A stretch of 33,318 nt of DNA, taken from positions 1-33,318 of the forward strand of contig CAMAXT010000024.1 in assembly GCA_945862295.1 (NCBI GenBank), written 5' to 3'. Position numbers and translations under genes: made by a program. The DNA comes from Pseudobacteriovorax antillogorgiicola (lineage in GTDB: Bacteria > Bdellovibrionota_B > Oligoflexia > Oligoflexales > CAIYRB01). Every line of letters starts with the position of its first letter. The stretch's first letter is position 1. Positions 8,372 to 15,793 of this stretch are shown one piece after another. A model generated the notes under the pieces. It ran no database searches and was not told the origin of the DNA. It saw only the letters and a list, made by a program, of their open reading frames with translations.

Positions 8372-8556
8372 ATCTTCTCCTATCGGCGTTGCTACCCAAA
8401 AACTTTAGAATAACTAAAAAATCCAGGATTTTGGCAGTGAATGCGCTCTATTTAAGACCGCAAAACACTCAACAAATCTCGCTCAGCTCGTAGTTCAAAT
8501 ATTGCAAAAATACGGCAGCAGCGTTCTTTTGCAAGTTTGCTAATGGTTTCGCTAGA

Positions 8557-8630
8557 GTAGTTAAGTCGGAAGACCCGTGGACTACGGTTAGACTTCAGAC
8601 GAAATCGTAACTACCAGCCTCGTGGTTGGT
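8557..8630. other. nested hairpin plus adjacent hairpin in the 381-base gap upstream of the lipoprotein operon
   Basis: The gap 8372-8752 holds no credible gene. Within it GTAGTTA (8557-8563) pairs with TAACTAC (8608-8614); inside that GTCGGAAG (8565-8572) pairs with CTTCAGAC (8593-8600) with one mismatch; inside that CCGT (8575-8578) pairs with ACGG (8584-8587). Directly adjoining, ACCAGCC and GGTTGGT (8613-8630) form a 7-bp stem with one wobble and a TCGT loop. No T-run follows on either strand. On the minus strand it would lie about 190 bases upstream of the lipoprotein operon start, so it could be a leader structure, a small RNA or the 3' end of the CapA message. Confidence 0.4.
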
Positions 8631-8752
8631 CATAAAATCCAGAAATCACAGAAAAAAGAACGTTTTTAGAAACTGCGACAGCAACAATATCTCACTCGAT
8701 TCACCACAACGTGTTTTAAGTACAAAGCATGACTAGGGAAAGAGTCCTTGTC

Positions 8753-9871
8753 TTATGGGACAAGAACTACCTGGCCGCCCTGTGTAGGTGTAGAGATGGT
8801 CTTGAACAAAATAGGCACTTGTTCATTACCTGATGTTGTCTTTTTGAACGAAGGGATGAGTCTATTGCTCTGCTCTAATTCTGCAAGAGCACTAATAATA
8901 TCTTTAGATTTAAAAGGACGAGGGTTAAAGGAGGCATACTTCAACGGGTAGACATTTATTGCGTCTGTGTTGACGCCATTCTTTCCAACCAACACCTTCG
9001 CCACAAGCCCGTCACCTTTCGGGCTGAGCCCATTATGCAGACCGTTTCCCAACGAATAGAATATGACACTGTGACGGCCATTTTTCTTTTTTATGACCTC
9101 GACACCTTGCATAAGATGCGGATGGTGAGCGAACACGATATCGCCGTCATATTGGTTGATGAATTCACGCGCAATTTCAACAACGACAAGTCCTGGCTGC
9201 CTCGTACTTTCGATACCACCGTGCAGACTAAGAATACGGATATCGTGTTTTTGAGACTGCAAGCTTTTGAAAATTTTTACCCTGTTTGCAATATTTGCTA
9301 ATGGAAACAACGCTCCATTGTCCCAACCTTTTACTGAGACCATTCCAATCGAAACGCCACGTATTTCCCGAACAGCGAGGTTTTTTATGAGGCTACCGAC
9401 GTTACGCGCCACACCGTGATAGCGAGTATCGGGATACTGCTTTTGCAATCCGCTCATGATTGGCTCGATGTAAGAAAACGGAAAGGGATCGACACAATCC
9501 ACCGAATGATTATTCGCAAGGCCGATAAAATTCATGCCCCATTTTAAATACTCGCCTAAAGCTTTCGGAGTCATGACGAAAGAAAATTGTTTTTCAGCGA
9601 ATTTTCGACATTCTTCAGCAAGTGTAGCTTCCAAATTTATCAGATTAATATCTTTCGATCTGAGGACTTCCACACCTTTTAGATGAGTTAAAATCAAAGG
9701 GTTATTGCCGTCACTCAAAAGCTTGTTACCACCAATGAAGGCAGTGTCTCCAAACGCCGTAATATCAACATCATCAGTTTGCGCAGTCGCCATAGAGCAG
9801 TGGGTTGAGATAAAGATACCCCAAGCCCATTTCGATAATCGGTTGATGACACGTCTGTTAAGCATTAACAT
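8753..9871 (-). CDS. CapA-family (poly-gamma-glutamate synthesis type) metallophosphatase-like protein, exported
   Basis: 372 residues. After an N-terminal hydrophobic segment (WAWGIFISTHCSMATAQ) the protein shows the CapA/PgsA series of metal-site motifs in order: TAFGDTAF, INLEATL, GLANNHSVDCVD, LSLHGGIES, FAHHPHLMQGVEVI and FYSLGN. In Bacillus, CapA/PgsA takes part in poly-gamma-glutamate capsule synthesis or export, but most distant homologues have no known substrate. No CapB/CapC-like genes are nearby, so a capsule role is not supported here. The HWGxE motif of typical members reads HGGIES. Two starts are possible: ATG 9871 or ATG 9865, the latter with GGA seven bases upstream. The gene is divergent from the Nudix gene, and a GC-rich hairpin lies just upstream of its start. 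Confidence 0.85.
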   Translation of the reverse strand: MLMLNRRVINRLSKWAWGIFISTHCSMATAQTDDVDITAFGDTAFIGGNKLLSDGNNPLILTHLKGVEVLRSKDINLINLEATLAEECRKFAEKQFSFVMTPKALGEYLKWGMNFIGLANNHSVDCVDPFPFSYIEPIMSGLQKQYPDTRYHGVARNVGSLIKNLAVREIRGVSIGMVSVKGWDNGALFPLANIANRVKIFKSLQSQKHDIRILSLHGGIESTRQPGLVVVEIAREFINQYDGDIVFAHHPHLMQGVEVIKKKNGRHSVIFYSLGNGLHNGLSPKGDGLVAKVLVGKNGVNTDAINVYPLKYASFNPRPFKSKDIISALAELEQSNRLIPSFKKTTSGNEQVPILFKTISTPTQGGQVVLVP

Positions 9872-9885
9872 TCCGCTTAAAGTTC

Positions 9886-9919
9886 ATTGCCGCCTCCCCT
9901 TATCGAAGGGGGCGGCAAT
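9886..9919. other. GC-rich hairpin in a divergent intergenic region
   Basis: ATTGCCGCC and CCCCTT on one side pair with AAGGGG and GGCGGCAAT on the other around an ATCG loop, with a one- to two-base bulge. It lies 15 bases upstream of the CapA-like start, between two divergent genes, where a terminator would not be expected. The T-run needed for termination is missing on both strands. The remaining intergenic DNA (9921-9980) is strikingly AT-rich and probably holds the promoter of the Nudix gene. Confidence 0.5.
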
Positions 9920-9996
9920 TAATTTAGGAAAATCATAAATTTAATAATTTTATTTAGTTATATTATTAGTTTATATATCAGAGGAGGTTGGATTTT

Positions 9997-10425
9997 TTGA
10001 AAAAAAGACATAGAGCATCTGCTGTTGTTGTTTTCGAAGGCCAATTACTTACGGTGCGTTTGCAAGATCCTCATACCAAAGTAGTCAATTACTTTATTCC
10101 AGGTGGCAAGGTGGAATCTGGCGAATCACCAGAGGATGCGGCTAAACGCGAAACATTGGAAGAAGCAGGCATCAAAATAAAAATCATTCCCGGTTCAGAG
10201 ATTGTCGAAACCTATCCATTTGTTTGGAATAATGAACTCATTGAATGCACGACGGCGTTCTTCGCTGCAACTTGTGATAACCCAAGTTTGCCGAAAGACA
10301 TCAATGACGCTCCGTACAATCTCAGTGCCCAGTGGTTGCCGCTGTCAGATATAGATGCAAAATTTGAATTTGATCAGAATATTTTTGAGCCAATTAAACG
10401 GCTTATCACAAAGTATTTTCAATAA
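9997..10425 (+). CDS. Nudix hydrolase
   Basis: 142 residues from TTG 9997. An upstream in-frame TTG at 9988 overlaps the perfect GAGGAGG at 9981-9987, whereas TTG 9997 sits nine bases after it, so 9997 is the likely start. The Nudix box is complete: G-x5-E-x7-RE-x2-EE-x-G as GGKVESGESPEDAAKRETLE followed by EAGI. Nudix enzymes hydrolyse nucleoside diphosphates linked to another moiety using Mg2+ bound by the box glutamates; the substrate cannot be predicted from the rest of the sequence. The 3' end overlaps the convergent mutY gene by 20 bases. MutY itself has a Nudix-like C-terminal domain, so the neighbourhood might hint at oxidised nucleotide removal (MutT-like), but that is speculation. 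Confidence 0.92.
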   Translation: MKKRHRASAVVVFEGQLLTVRLQDPHTKVVNYFIPGGKVESGESPEDAAKRETLEEAGIKIKIIPGSEIVETYPFVWNNELIECTTAFFAATCDNPSLPKDINDAPYNLSAQWLPLSDIDAKFEFDQNIFEPIKRLITKYFQ

Positions 10426-11536
10426 GGCGCCAAGCCTTGCGATCGAGATTAGAGACTAGATTTTCTTCTACTTGATCGAAAGGCAACCACTCGATCAAAC
10501 AACCTGACTTCATGTCTGTTTGATTTACAGTTTGATTTACAAATACTTGCGCTTCAATCTTATGATGGGTGATGTGGTGCTTCACTGATCCAAGCGGCTG
10601 TCGTTTACCGGATTTACCTGGGGTCAAAACCAACGTCCCGTCTGTTCGGTAGCGCTTATTTTCAACTAAGACTTCCGTAAAAAAACCTCGTGTGCCACCA
10701 AGAAAGCGAGCGTCAGCAGGTCGCCTTACGAGGCCGATTTTTCCACCTTTACGAAACGCGTGCAGACGCATCGAGAGATCTTGCATGTTTTTTTTGATCT
10801 TAGGAGCTGGAGCGAGGTGTTGGGACTGACGCTCAAAAGCGAGACAGACTTTTTTTAACGGACAGCTCGGACAGCTGGGTTGAGATACAGTGCAAACGGT
10901 CTGACCAAGCTCCATCAAACCCTGATTGAAACTTCCAGGATCTGACTTATAGATCATCGATGCTGCAAGTATTTTGAATTCTTTTTTCAACCTTGGTAGA
11001 TTGGGCGGTAAACGAATATCCAAGAGGCGGCAAAACACTCGCTCAACATTGCCATCGACAACGGCGGCGTCTTCGCCGAAGGCAATGCTGCTGATCGCTG
11101 CTGCCGTATAATCGCCAATGCCGGGAAGTGCTTTCCATTCATCAAAGGTGACCGGCATTTTGCCTTTATAATCCGTAACGATAGTGCGGGCAGCTTTCAG
11201 AAGAAAACCAAATCTGCGGTAGTAGCCAAGCCCTCTAACTACAAGGCGAAGTGTTTCTTCGTCTGTTTTCGCAAGAAGATTGACAGTTGGATAAGCTTTT
11301 AAAAAACGCTCGTAAGCAGGCAATACGGCCTTAATGACCGTCTGTTGGAGCATAATCTCGCTGATCCAGACATGATAAGGATCTTTGTGAGTAGCGAAAA
11401 GGACGCGCCAAGGCAGTGGACGAGCATTCTTCCGGTACCACCGCACAAGATCTTTGCCAGCCAATGCTGAATCAAAAGAAAAACGGAGAGCTGTGCTCCC
11501 CGTTTGATCTAGATTTTTTTCGCGCTTAGCAGCCAT
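10406..11536 (-). CDS. mutY: A/G-specific adenine DNA glycosylase MutY
   Basis: 376 residues. MutY removes adenine mispaired with 8-oxoguanine. The glycosylase domain carries E60 in SEIMLQQT, the helix-hairpin-helix LPGIGDYTAAA (about 137-147) and catalytic D161 in VVDGNVERVFCR. The 4Fe-4S cluster ligands C215, C222, C225 and C231 follow the exact C-x6-C-x2-C-x5-C spacing. From about residue 245 there is a divergent Nudix-like domain (LHAFRKGGKIGLVRR, FLGGTRGFF, HHITHHKIEAQVFV) that reads 8-oxoguanine in known MutY proteins. The ATG shares its A with the TAA of the upstream H1-like gene (TAATG), so translation is coupled. Its 3' end overlaps the convergent Nudix gene. Confidence 0.97.
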   Translation of the reverse strand: MAAKREKNLDQTGSTALRFSFDSALAGKDLVRWYRKNARPLPWRVLFATHKDPYHVWISEIMLQQTVIKAVLPAYERFLKAYPTVNLLAKTDEETLRLVVRGLGYYRRFGFLLKAARTIVTDYKGKMPVTFDEWKALPGIGDYTAAAISSIAFGEDAAVVDGNVERVFCRLLDIRLPPNLPRLKKEFKILAASMIYKSDPGSFNQGLMELGQTVCTVSQPSCPSCPLKKVCLAFERQSQHLAPAPKIKKNMQDLSMRLHAFRKGGKIGLVRRPADARFLGGTRGFFTEVLVENKRYRTDGTLVLTPGKSGKRQPLGSVKHHITHHKIEAQVFVNQTVNQTDMKSGCLIEWLPFDQVEENLVSNLDRKAWRLIENTL

Positions 11537-11991
11537 TAATCTTCAGACTTTGCTTTAGCTTTTTTCTTAACTGTGCTTGTGCCTTTTGCGACGGTTGACT
11601 TGGCCTTACCAGCGGCGGCTTTTGCTTTTGCAGCAGTCTTGGTCTTTACCTTTTTTGCCGTTGCAGAAGCTTTTGCAAGTTTAGAACGAGCAGTGGTTAG
11701 GTTTTCACGAACTTTTTTCTCAAGATCTGTTAGATCAACGCCAGCTTTTTTTGCAGTGGTGTTAAGCTCGTGTACGAACTTATTGATAGTTGGTTCGTAT
11801 TTCTTAATGCTCTGCTCGACCAATTTCTCAACGTCTTTGCGACGGGCATTTAGACTTTCTTTTGTGGTGGCAGTCTTAACTTTTTTGACTAGCTCATCAC
11901 TTTCTTTTTTCAAAGTCTTTTGAAGAATACCTAGGTCTTTCTGGAATTTATCTAGAAATTGCTTAACGTTTTTGTCAAAGGCTTTAGCCAT
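11536..11991 (-). CDS. histone H1-like lysine/alanine-rich protein with N-terminal helical region
   Basis: 151 residues. Residues about 1-100 are charged and strongly helical with coiled-coil-like heptads (FLDKFQKDLGILQKTLKKES, LEKKVRENLTTARSKL), somewhat reminiscent of phasin or apolipoprotein-like helices. Residues about 105-151 are almost only K, A, T, S and V (KTKTAAKAKAAAGKAKST and on), like the tail of histone H1 or bacterial H1-like proteins. A DNA- or RNA-binding chromatin role is plausible; a polyhydroxyalkanoate-granule phasin (PhaF-like, which pairs a helical phasin part with a KA-rich tail) is a good alternative. AAGGAGC lies about ten bases before the ATG. Its stop codon overlaps the mutY start. 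An inverted repeat lies in the promoter region upstream. Confidence 0.8.
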   Translation of the reverse strand: MAKAFDKNVKQFLDKFQKDLGILQKTLKKESDELVKKVKTATTKESLNARRKDVEKLVEQSIKKYEPTINKFVHELNTTAKKAGVDLTDLEKKVRENLTTARSKLAKASATAKKVKTKTAAKAKAAAGKAKSTVAKGTSTVKKKAKAKSED

Positions 11992-12033
11992 AAATCGAAG
12001 CTCCTTTTTGCTCGCTGTCGCGGTTCGATCAGA

Positions 12034-12069
12034 AGTATAAACAGTTTCTGATTTGAAAGCATCAGAAAC
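12034..12069 (-). promoter_or_regulatory. candidate promoter with inverted-repeat operator upstream of the H1-like gene
   Basis: A perfect 9-bp inverted repeat, GTTTCTGAT and ATCAGAAAC separated by 8 bases, occupies 12044-12069. On the minus strand a -10-like TATACT (12039-12034) follows four bases later, so the repeat would cover the -35 region; no good -35 hexamer is visible. A further half-site copy ATCAGAA lies at 12028-12034. The layout suits a dimeric regulator acting on the H1-like/mutY operon. Alternatively it could act as an RNA hairpin. Confidence 0.4.
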
Positions 12070-12151
12070 GTGCCTCAGCGGGCTATTCCAAACGGAATCT
12101 TTACCTGCCTGCCGTAATATCGCCTCTACTTACCCTTAGGTCAATAGCGCA

Positions 12152-12952
12152 TCAGACAGAAAAATCAGGTGCTCGCTTTTCGATAAACGCTGCGATGCCT
12201 TCTTGTGCCTCGGGATCGACGAAACAAGCGGCGAAGGCATTGGCTTCGGCATTTAATCCAGCATCCAAACTCATGCTATACGCATCGCGGGCCAGACGTT
12301 TGGTCTCAGCGACAGCGTTCGGTCCAGCGCCGAGTACGCCTTGGATGACTTTTTGTACTTCTTCCTCGAGTTTAGCGTCATCTACAACCCTAGAAACCAA
12401 CCCGAGTTTATGAGCGTCTTCTCCGGTCAAGGATCGAGATTTCCCGCAAAGTAGCATATCCATAGCTACATGCATGCCGACTCGGCGCACCAATCTCTGG
12501 GTGCCACCGAATCCAGGGATGATACCTAGATTGACTTCTGGTTGACCGAAGCGGGCACTTTTACTCGCTACGATAATGTCGCAGGCCATCGCCAGCTCGC
12601 ATCCACCACCGAGGGCAAATCCTTGCACTTTCGCGACGGTAACCTGTGTTAGAGACTCAAGAGCCTTGGTAATCATTTGACCGTGGCGTGCGAACTCTCT
12701 CGCATCGGCAGAGCTCATGGATTGCATGGCAGTGATATCAGCACCAGCAACGAATGCGCGGTCGCCTCCGCCTTCGAGTACAACAACTCTGGTCGACGCC
12801 GGATCCATATGCCTAAAAAGAACTGTTTCAAGTTCTTGCAAAACTTCCGCATTGAGCGCGTTAAGCGCTTTCGGGCGATTGATCGTAATGCGGCAAACTG
12901 GGCCGTCAAATTTAACAAGCAGGTGTTGAAGATCTTGTATTGATTCCGTCAT
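12152..12952 (-). CDS. enoyl-CoA hydratase/isomerase family protein (crotonase)
   Basis: 266 residues from ATG 12952, chosen over the TTG at 12967 because AAAGG lies seven bases before 12952. The crotonase fold is clear: oxyanion-hole segments AFVAGADITAMQ and GFALGGGCELAMACDIIVAS, then FGQPEVNLGIIPGFGGTQRL. Both catalytic glutamates of the hydratase (E144 and E164 in rat) are present as E119 and E139 with the right 20-residue spacing, which supports true hydration of 2-enoyl-CoA rather than a side activity. It follows the 3-hydroxyacyl-CoA dehydrogenase gene by 18 bases on the same strand, forming a two-step beta-oxidation or butanoyl-CoA module. Confidence 0.95.
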   Translation of the reverse strand: MTESIQDLQHLLVKFDGPVCRITINRPKALNALNAEVLQELETVLFRHMDPASTRVVVLEGGGDRAFVAGADITAMQSMSSADAREFARHGQMITKALESLTQVTVAKVQGFALGGGCELAMACDIIVASKSARFGQPEVNLGIIPGFGGTQRLVRRVGMHVAMDMLLCGKSRSLTGEDAHKLGLVSRVVDDAKLEEEVQKVIQGVLGAGPNAVAETKRLARDAYSMSLDAGLNAEANAFAACFVDPEAQEGIAAFIEKRAPDFSV

Positions 12953-12970
12953 TGTTGCGCCTTTCAAGGC

Positions 12971-13828
12971 TCAGTAGGTGTAAACACCACGTTTAGATTT
13001 TCTGCCGTAGAACCCTGCTTCAACATATTTCTTGAGAAGTGGTGATGGTCTATAGCGGGGATCGCCAATGCCAGTATGTAGAACTTCCATGATTGCCAGA
13101 CAAGTATCGAGGCCGATAAAATCGGCGAGGGTAAGTGGACCCATTGGTTGGTTCGTTCCTAGCTTCATGCCTTTATCAATATCTTCTGCAGACGCGACAC
13201 CTTCCATAAGCGCATTGAAGGCTTCGTTGATCATCGGCATAAGAATACGGTTAACAACAAAACCAGGGTAATCCTGGGACTTCGAAGTTTCCTTGCCTAG
13301 TGCGGCGCAGAGAGCCATGATCCGGTCGGTGGTATCTTTCGATGTCGCCATGCCAGGAATAACTTCCACTAATTTCATCAGTGGCACTGGATTCATAAAA
13401 TGCATACCGATAACGCGATGCGCATGCTTGGTAGCAGCAGCAATGCGAGTGATAGGAATGGACGAGGTGTTGGTGGCAAGAATCGCTTCAGCGCTACAAA
13501 TGCCGTCTAGTTTTTGTAAAATATCGATCTTAAGAGATTCTTTCTCAATCACGGCTTCAATCACAACATCGCAAGACTTAAGTGCCTCGAGATCAGTAGA
13601 AAGAGTCAAATTAGCCAGCGCTTTATCTCTCGAACCTTTTGGCAGAATCTCTTTCGTTTCTAGTTTCTCAAGCGATGTCGCCATAATTGTTTTAGCGCGT
13701 TCGAGTTGGTCAGCTTTAATGTCAACTAAAGTAACTGGCAGACCTAGAGTCGCACATACTTGCGCAATGCCGCCGCCCATTTGACCAGCACCAATAACTC
13801 CGGCTTTTTTGAATCCCGCAAATGACAT
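12971..13828 (-). CDS. hbd: 3-hydroxybutyryl-CoA dehydrogenase
   Basis: 285 residues from ATG 13828, which has GGGAG five bases upstream; a longer reading frame to 13897 lacks a ribosome binding site. The N-terminal Rossmann fold shows [15 protein letters not shown] for NAD binding. Further family motifs are [20 protein letters not shown] and the catalytic H143 in [21 protein letters not shown]; the C-terminal helical domain contains [15 protein letters not shown] and [12 protein letters not shown] and the protein ends in [11 protein letters not shown], all typical. It oxidises (S)-3-hydroxyacyl-CoA of short chain to 3-oxoacyl-CoA. The enoyl-CoA hydratase gene follows directly. Divergent from cysS. 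Confidence 0.95.
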   Translation of the reverse strand: MSFAGFKKAGVIGAGQMGGGIAQVCATLGLPVTLVDIKADQLERAKTIMATSLEKLETKEILPKGSRDKALANLTLSTDLEALKSCDVVIEAVIEKESLKIDILQKLDGICSAEAILATNTSSIPITRIAAATKHAHRVIGMHFMNPVPLMKLVEVIPGMATSKDTTDRIMALCAALGKETSKSQDYPGFVVNRILMPMINEAFNALMEGVASAEDIDKGMKLGTNQPMGPLTLADFIGLDTCLAIMEVLHTGIGDPRYRPSPLLKKYVEAGFYGRKSKRGVYTY

Positions 13829-14073
13829 GTTTTCTCCCGATTGAGTTGAGACCAGTATTTTGAAGGCCAGGTCAGAAAAAATCAATTTTATAAACACCGC
13901 GACTGGATGCTAAAAATTACGGCTTTTAAACTCCGAGCACGCTGATCATGCTACAATATCCTATTAAATCGGGGTATTGCAGTATGAACGTTAGGACCTT
14001 TTAAAGGGTTTGTATCACCGGGCATAATAAAGCAAAATTCTTAGACCCGACGCACTGCATGAAAGAGGAAGTC

Positions 14074-15534
14074 ATGGCCCGCGAAATTAGTATCTATAAT
14101 ACCTTAACTGGCAAAAAAGAGCGTTTTGTACCCATCAAGCCAAACGAAGTGCGGATGTATGCATGCGGTGTTACTACCTATGACCACTACCATATCGGTC
14201 ACGCTCTGCAGGCGATCTACTTCGACATCATCCGCAACTACCTTGAGTACGCAGGATATAAAGTAACCTACGTCCGCAACTACACCGACGTTGATGACAA
14301 GATCATCGCTCGCGCAAAAGAGCGCGGCATCTCACCTCTGAAACTTTCACAAGATATTATCACTTCATCTGAAGAAGACATGGCTGCGATCGGTTGCAGA
14401 AAAGCTGATCACGCGCCGAAGGTCTCTGAGTCCATTCCAGAGATCATTGCCATGGTTGAAGTTCTTATAAAAAATGAAGCCGCCTACGCGACTAAATCTG
14501 GCGACGTCTATTACCGCGTCCGTGCCAAGCAAGATTACGGCAAACTCTCGAACCGTAAGATTGAAGATCTTTTAAGTGGCACACGCAATATCGTCGAAGG
14601 GGAAAAAGAAGACGAGCTAGACTTCGCACTTTGGAAAGCAGATTCAACGCCAGAAGCGTCATGGCCAAGTCCGTGGGGTCTCGGTCGTCCAGGATGGCAT
14701 ATTGAATGCAGCGCGATGGCTAAAAGATACCTCGGTGATCATTTTGATATCCATGGAGGTGGTAGAGACTTAGTTTTTCCTCACCATGAAAATGAAATCG
14801 CCCAGTCTGAATCAGCGAACAAGAGCAAGTTTGCCAATGTTTGGATTCACAATGGACTTTTGACGATCGAAAAACAAAAAATGTCGAAAAGCCTAGGTAA
14901 CCAGATTACTTTGAAAGATTTCCTAAAGAACTGGCCAGGAGAATCTCTTCGTTTGGCTTACGTTCAATATCACTACCGGTCTAATATCGACTTTCAAAAA
15001 GATACATTTATCCAAGCGCATAAACGACTTTTCTATTACTACTCGTCAATCCAAGCGCTAGATCTTGCCGGCAAAGAGCAAGCTCCAGGCAAAGTGATAG
15101 AGAAATATAGCCCAGATCAGATTCGGGAAAAGTTTCACGAAGCGATGGGCGATGACTTCAATTCAAGTTTAGCGCTCGGAGAACTTAACAAAGCAATTAA
15201 GAACGCAAGTGAAGTTCTGCGGCTAAAAAATTCACCGGAAAAAAGCGCAACAGCTACCGGGCTTGCGAAGATATTCCGAGAGTGTTTAGGAGTTTTTGGG
15301 CTATTGTCGCATCCGCCGCAAGAGACCTTAAATTACTTGAGAACGATGATTTTGCCCGAACTAGGAATCACGGAACTGGAAATTCAAAAAGCAATGTCCG
15401 ACCGGAAAACTGCACGAACTGATAAAAACTTTGCTCGTTCTGATGAAATTCGCGATCAGTTGGCGCAGAAAGGTATCGAACTTATGGATACACCTGCTGG
15501 TACTGATTGGAAAATAAAGTACGACGGCGCTTGA
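14074..15534 (+). CDS. cysS: cysteinyl-tRNA synthetase
   Basis: 486 residues from ATG 14074; an ATG five codons earlier is less likely because GAGGAA lies directly before 14074. Class I synthetase signatures are HIGH at 40-43, preceded by the zinc-ligand C31 in MYACGVTTYD, and KMSKS at 269-273. The other zinc-site pieces are WHIECSAMA and FPHHENEIAQSE. The C-terminal anticodon-binding part includes the helical DALIA-type region and AMSDRKTARTDKNFARSDEIR, standard for CysS. It charges tRNA-Cys. The gene is single, followed by a terminator at 15574-15619. The C-terminus ends normally. Confidence 0.98.
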   Translation: MAREISIYNTLTGKKERFVPIKPNEVRMYACGVTTYDHYHIGHALQAIYFDIIRNYLEYAGYKVTYVRNYTDVDDKIIARAKERGISPLKLSQDIITSSEEDMAAIGCRKADHAPKVSESIPEIIAMVEVLIKNEAAYATKSGDVYYRVRAKQDYGKLSNRKIEDLLSGTRNIVEGEKEDELDFALWKADSTPEASWPSPWGLGRPGWHIECSAMAKRYLGDHFDIHGGGRDLVFPHHENEIAQSESANKSKFANVWIHNGLLTIEKQKMSKSLGNQITLKDFLKNWPGESLRLAYVQYHYRSNIDFQKDTFIQAHKRLFYYYSSIQALDLAGKEQAPGKVIEKYSPDQIREKFHEAMGDDFNSSLALGELNKAIKNASEVLRLKNSPEKSATATGLAKIFRECLGVFGLLSHPPQETLNYLRTMILPELGITELEIQKAMSDRKTARTDKNFARSDEIRDQLAQKGIELMDTPAGTDWKIKYDGA

Positions 15535-15573
15535 TCGGAAATTCAGCCATTTCGTAGTTTTAGCCGTTCTATT

Positions 15574-15619
15574 CGTCCGGATACCTGGCCGTGGTCCAGA
15601 TTCCGGACGTCGATTTTTT
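15574..15619 (+). terminator. intrinsic terminator after cysS
   Basis: CGTCCGGA (15574-15581) pairs perfectly with TCCGGACG (15602-15609); inside it CTGG pairs with CCAG. TCGA and a run of six T at 15614-15619 follow. It lies 40 bases after the cysS stop and 175 bases before the next start. Confidence 0.6.
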
Positions 15620-15793
15620 CGACACTTTTACTAGCAAATTTCGCTCTCGGCCGCAGTATTCCCCAATTATAACCTAGAGTTCCTCAGTCAAAAAAAGCAA
15701 CGGACAAACTGTCAAATCTATTTGGCCAGAAGCTTGCAATATCAAGTAAATCAAATCCTGACGCAGAGACAATTTCAAATCTTGGAGACTTCC

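Noticed and set aside
8735..8766. Possible terminator at the end of the CapA-like gene (CTTGTC/GACAAG stem)
   Set aside because: The stem overlaps the stop codon, is only 6 bp and has no proper T-run.
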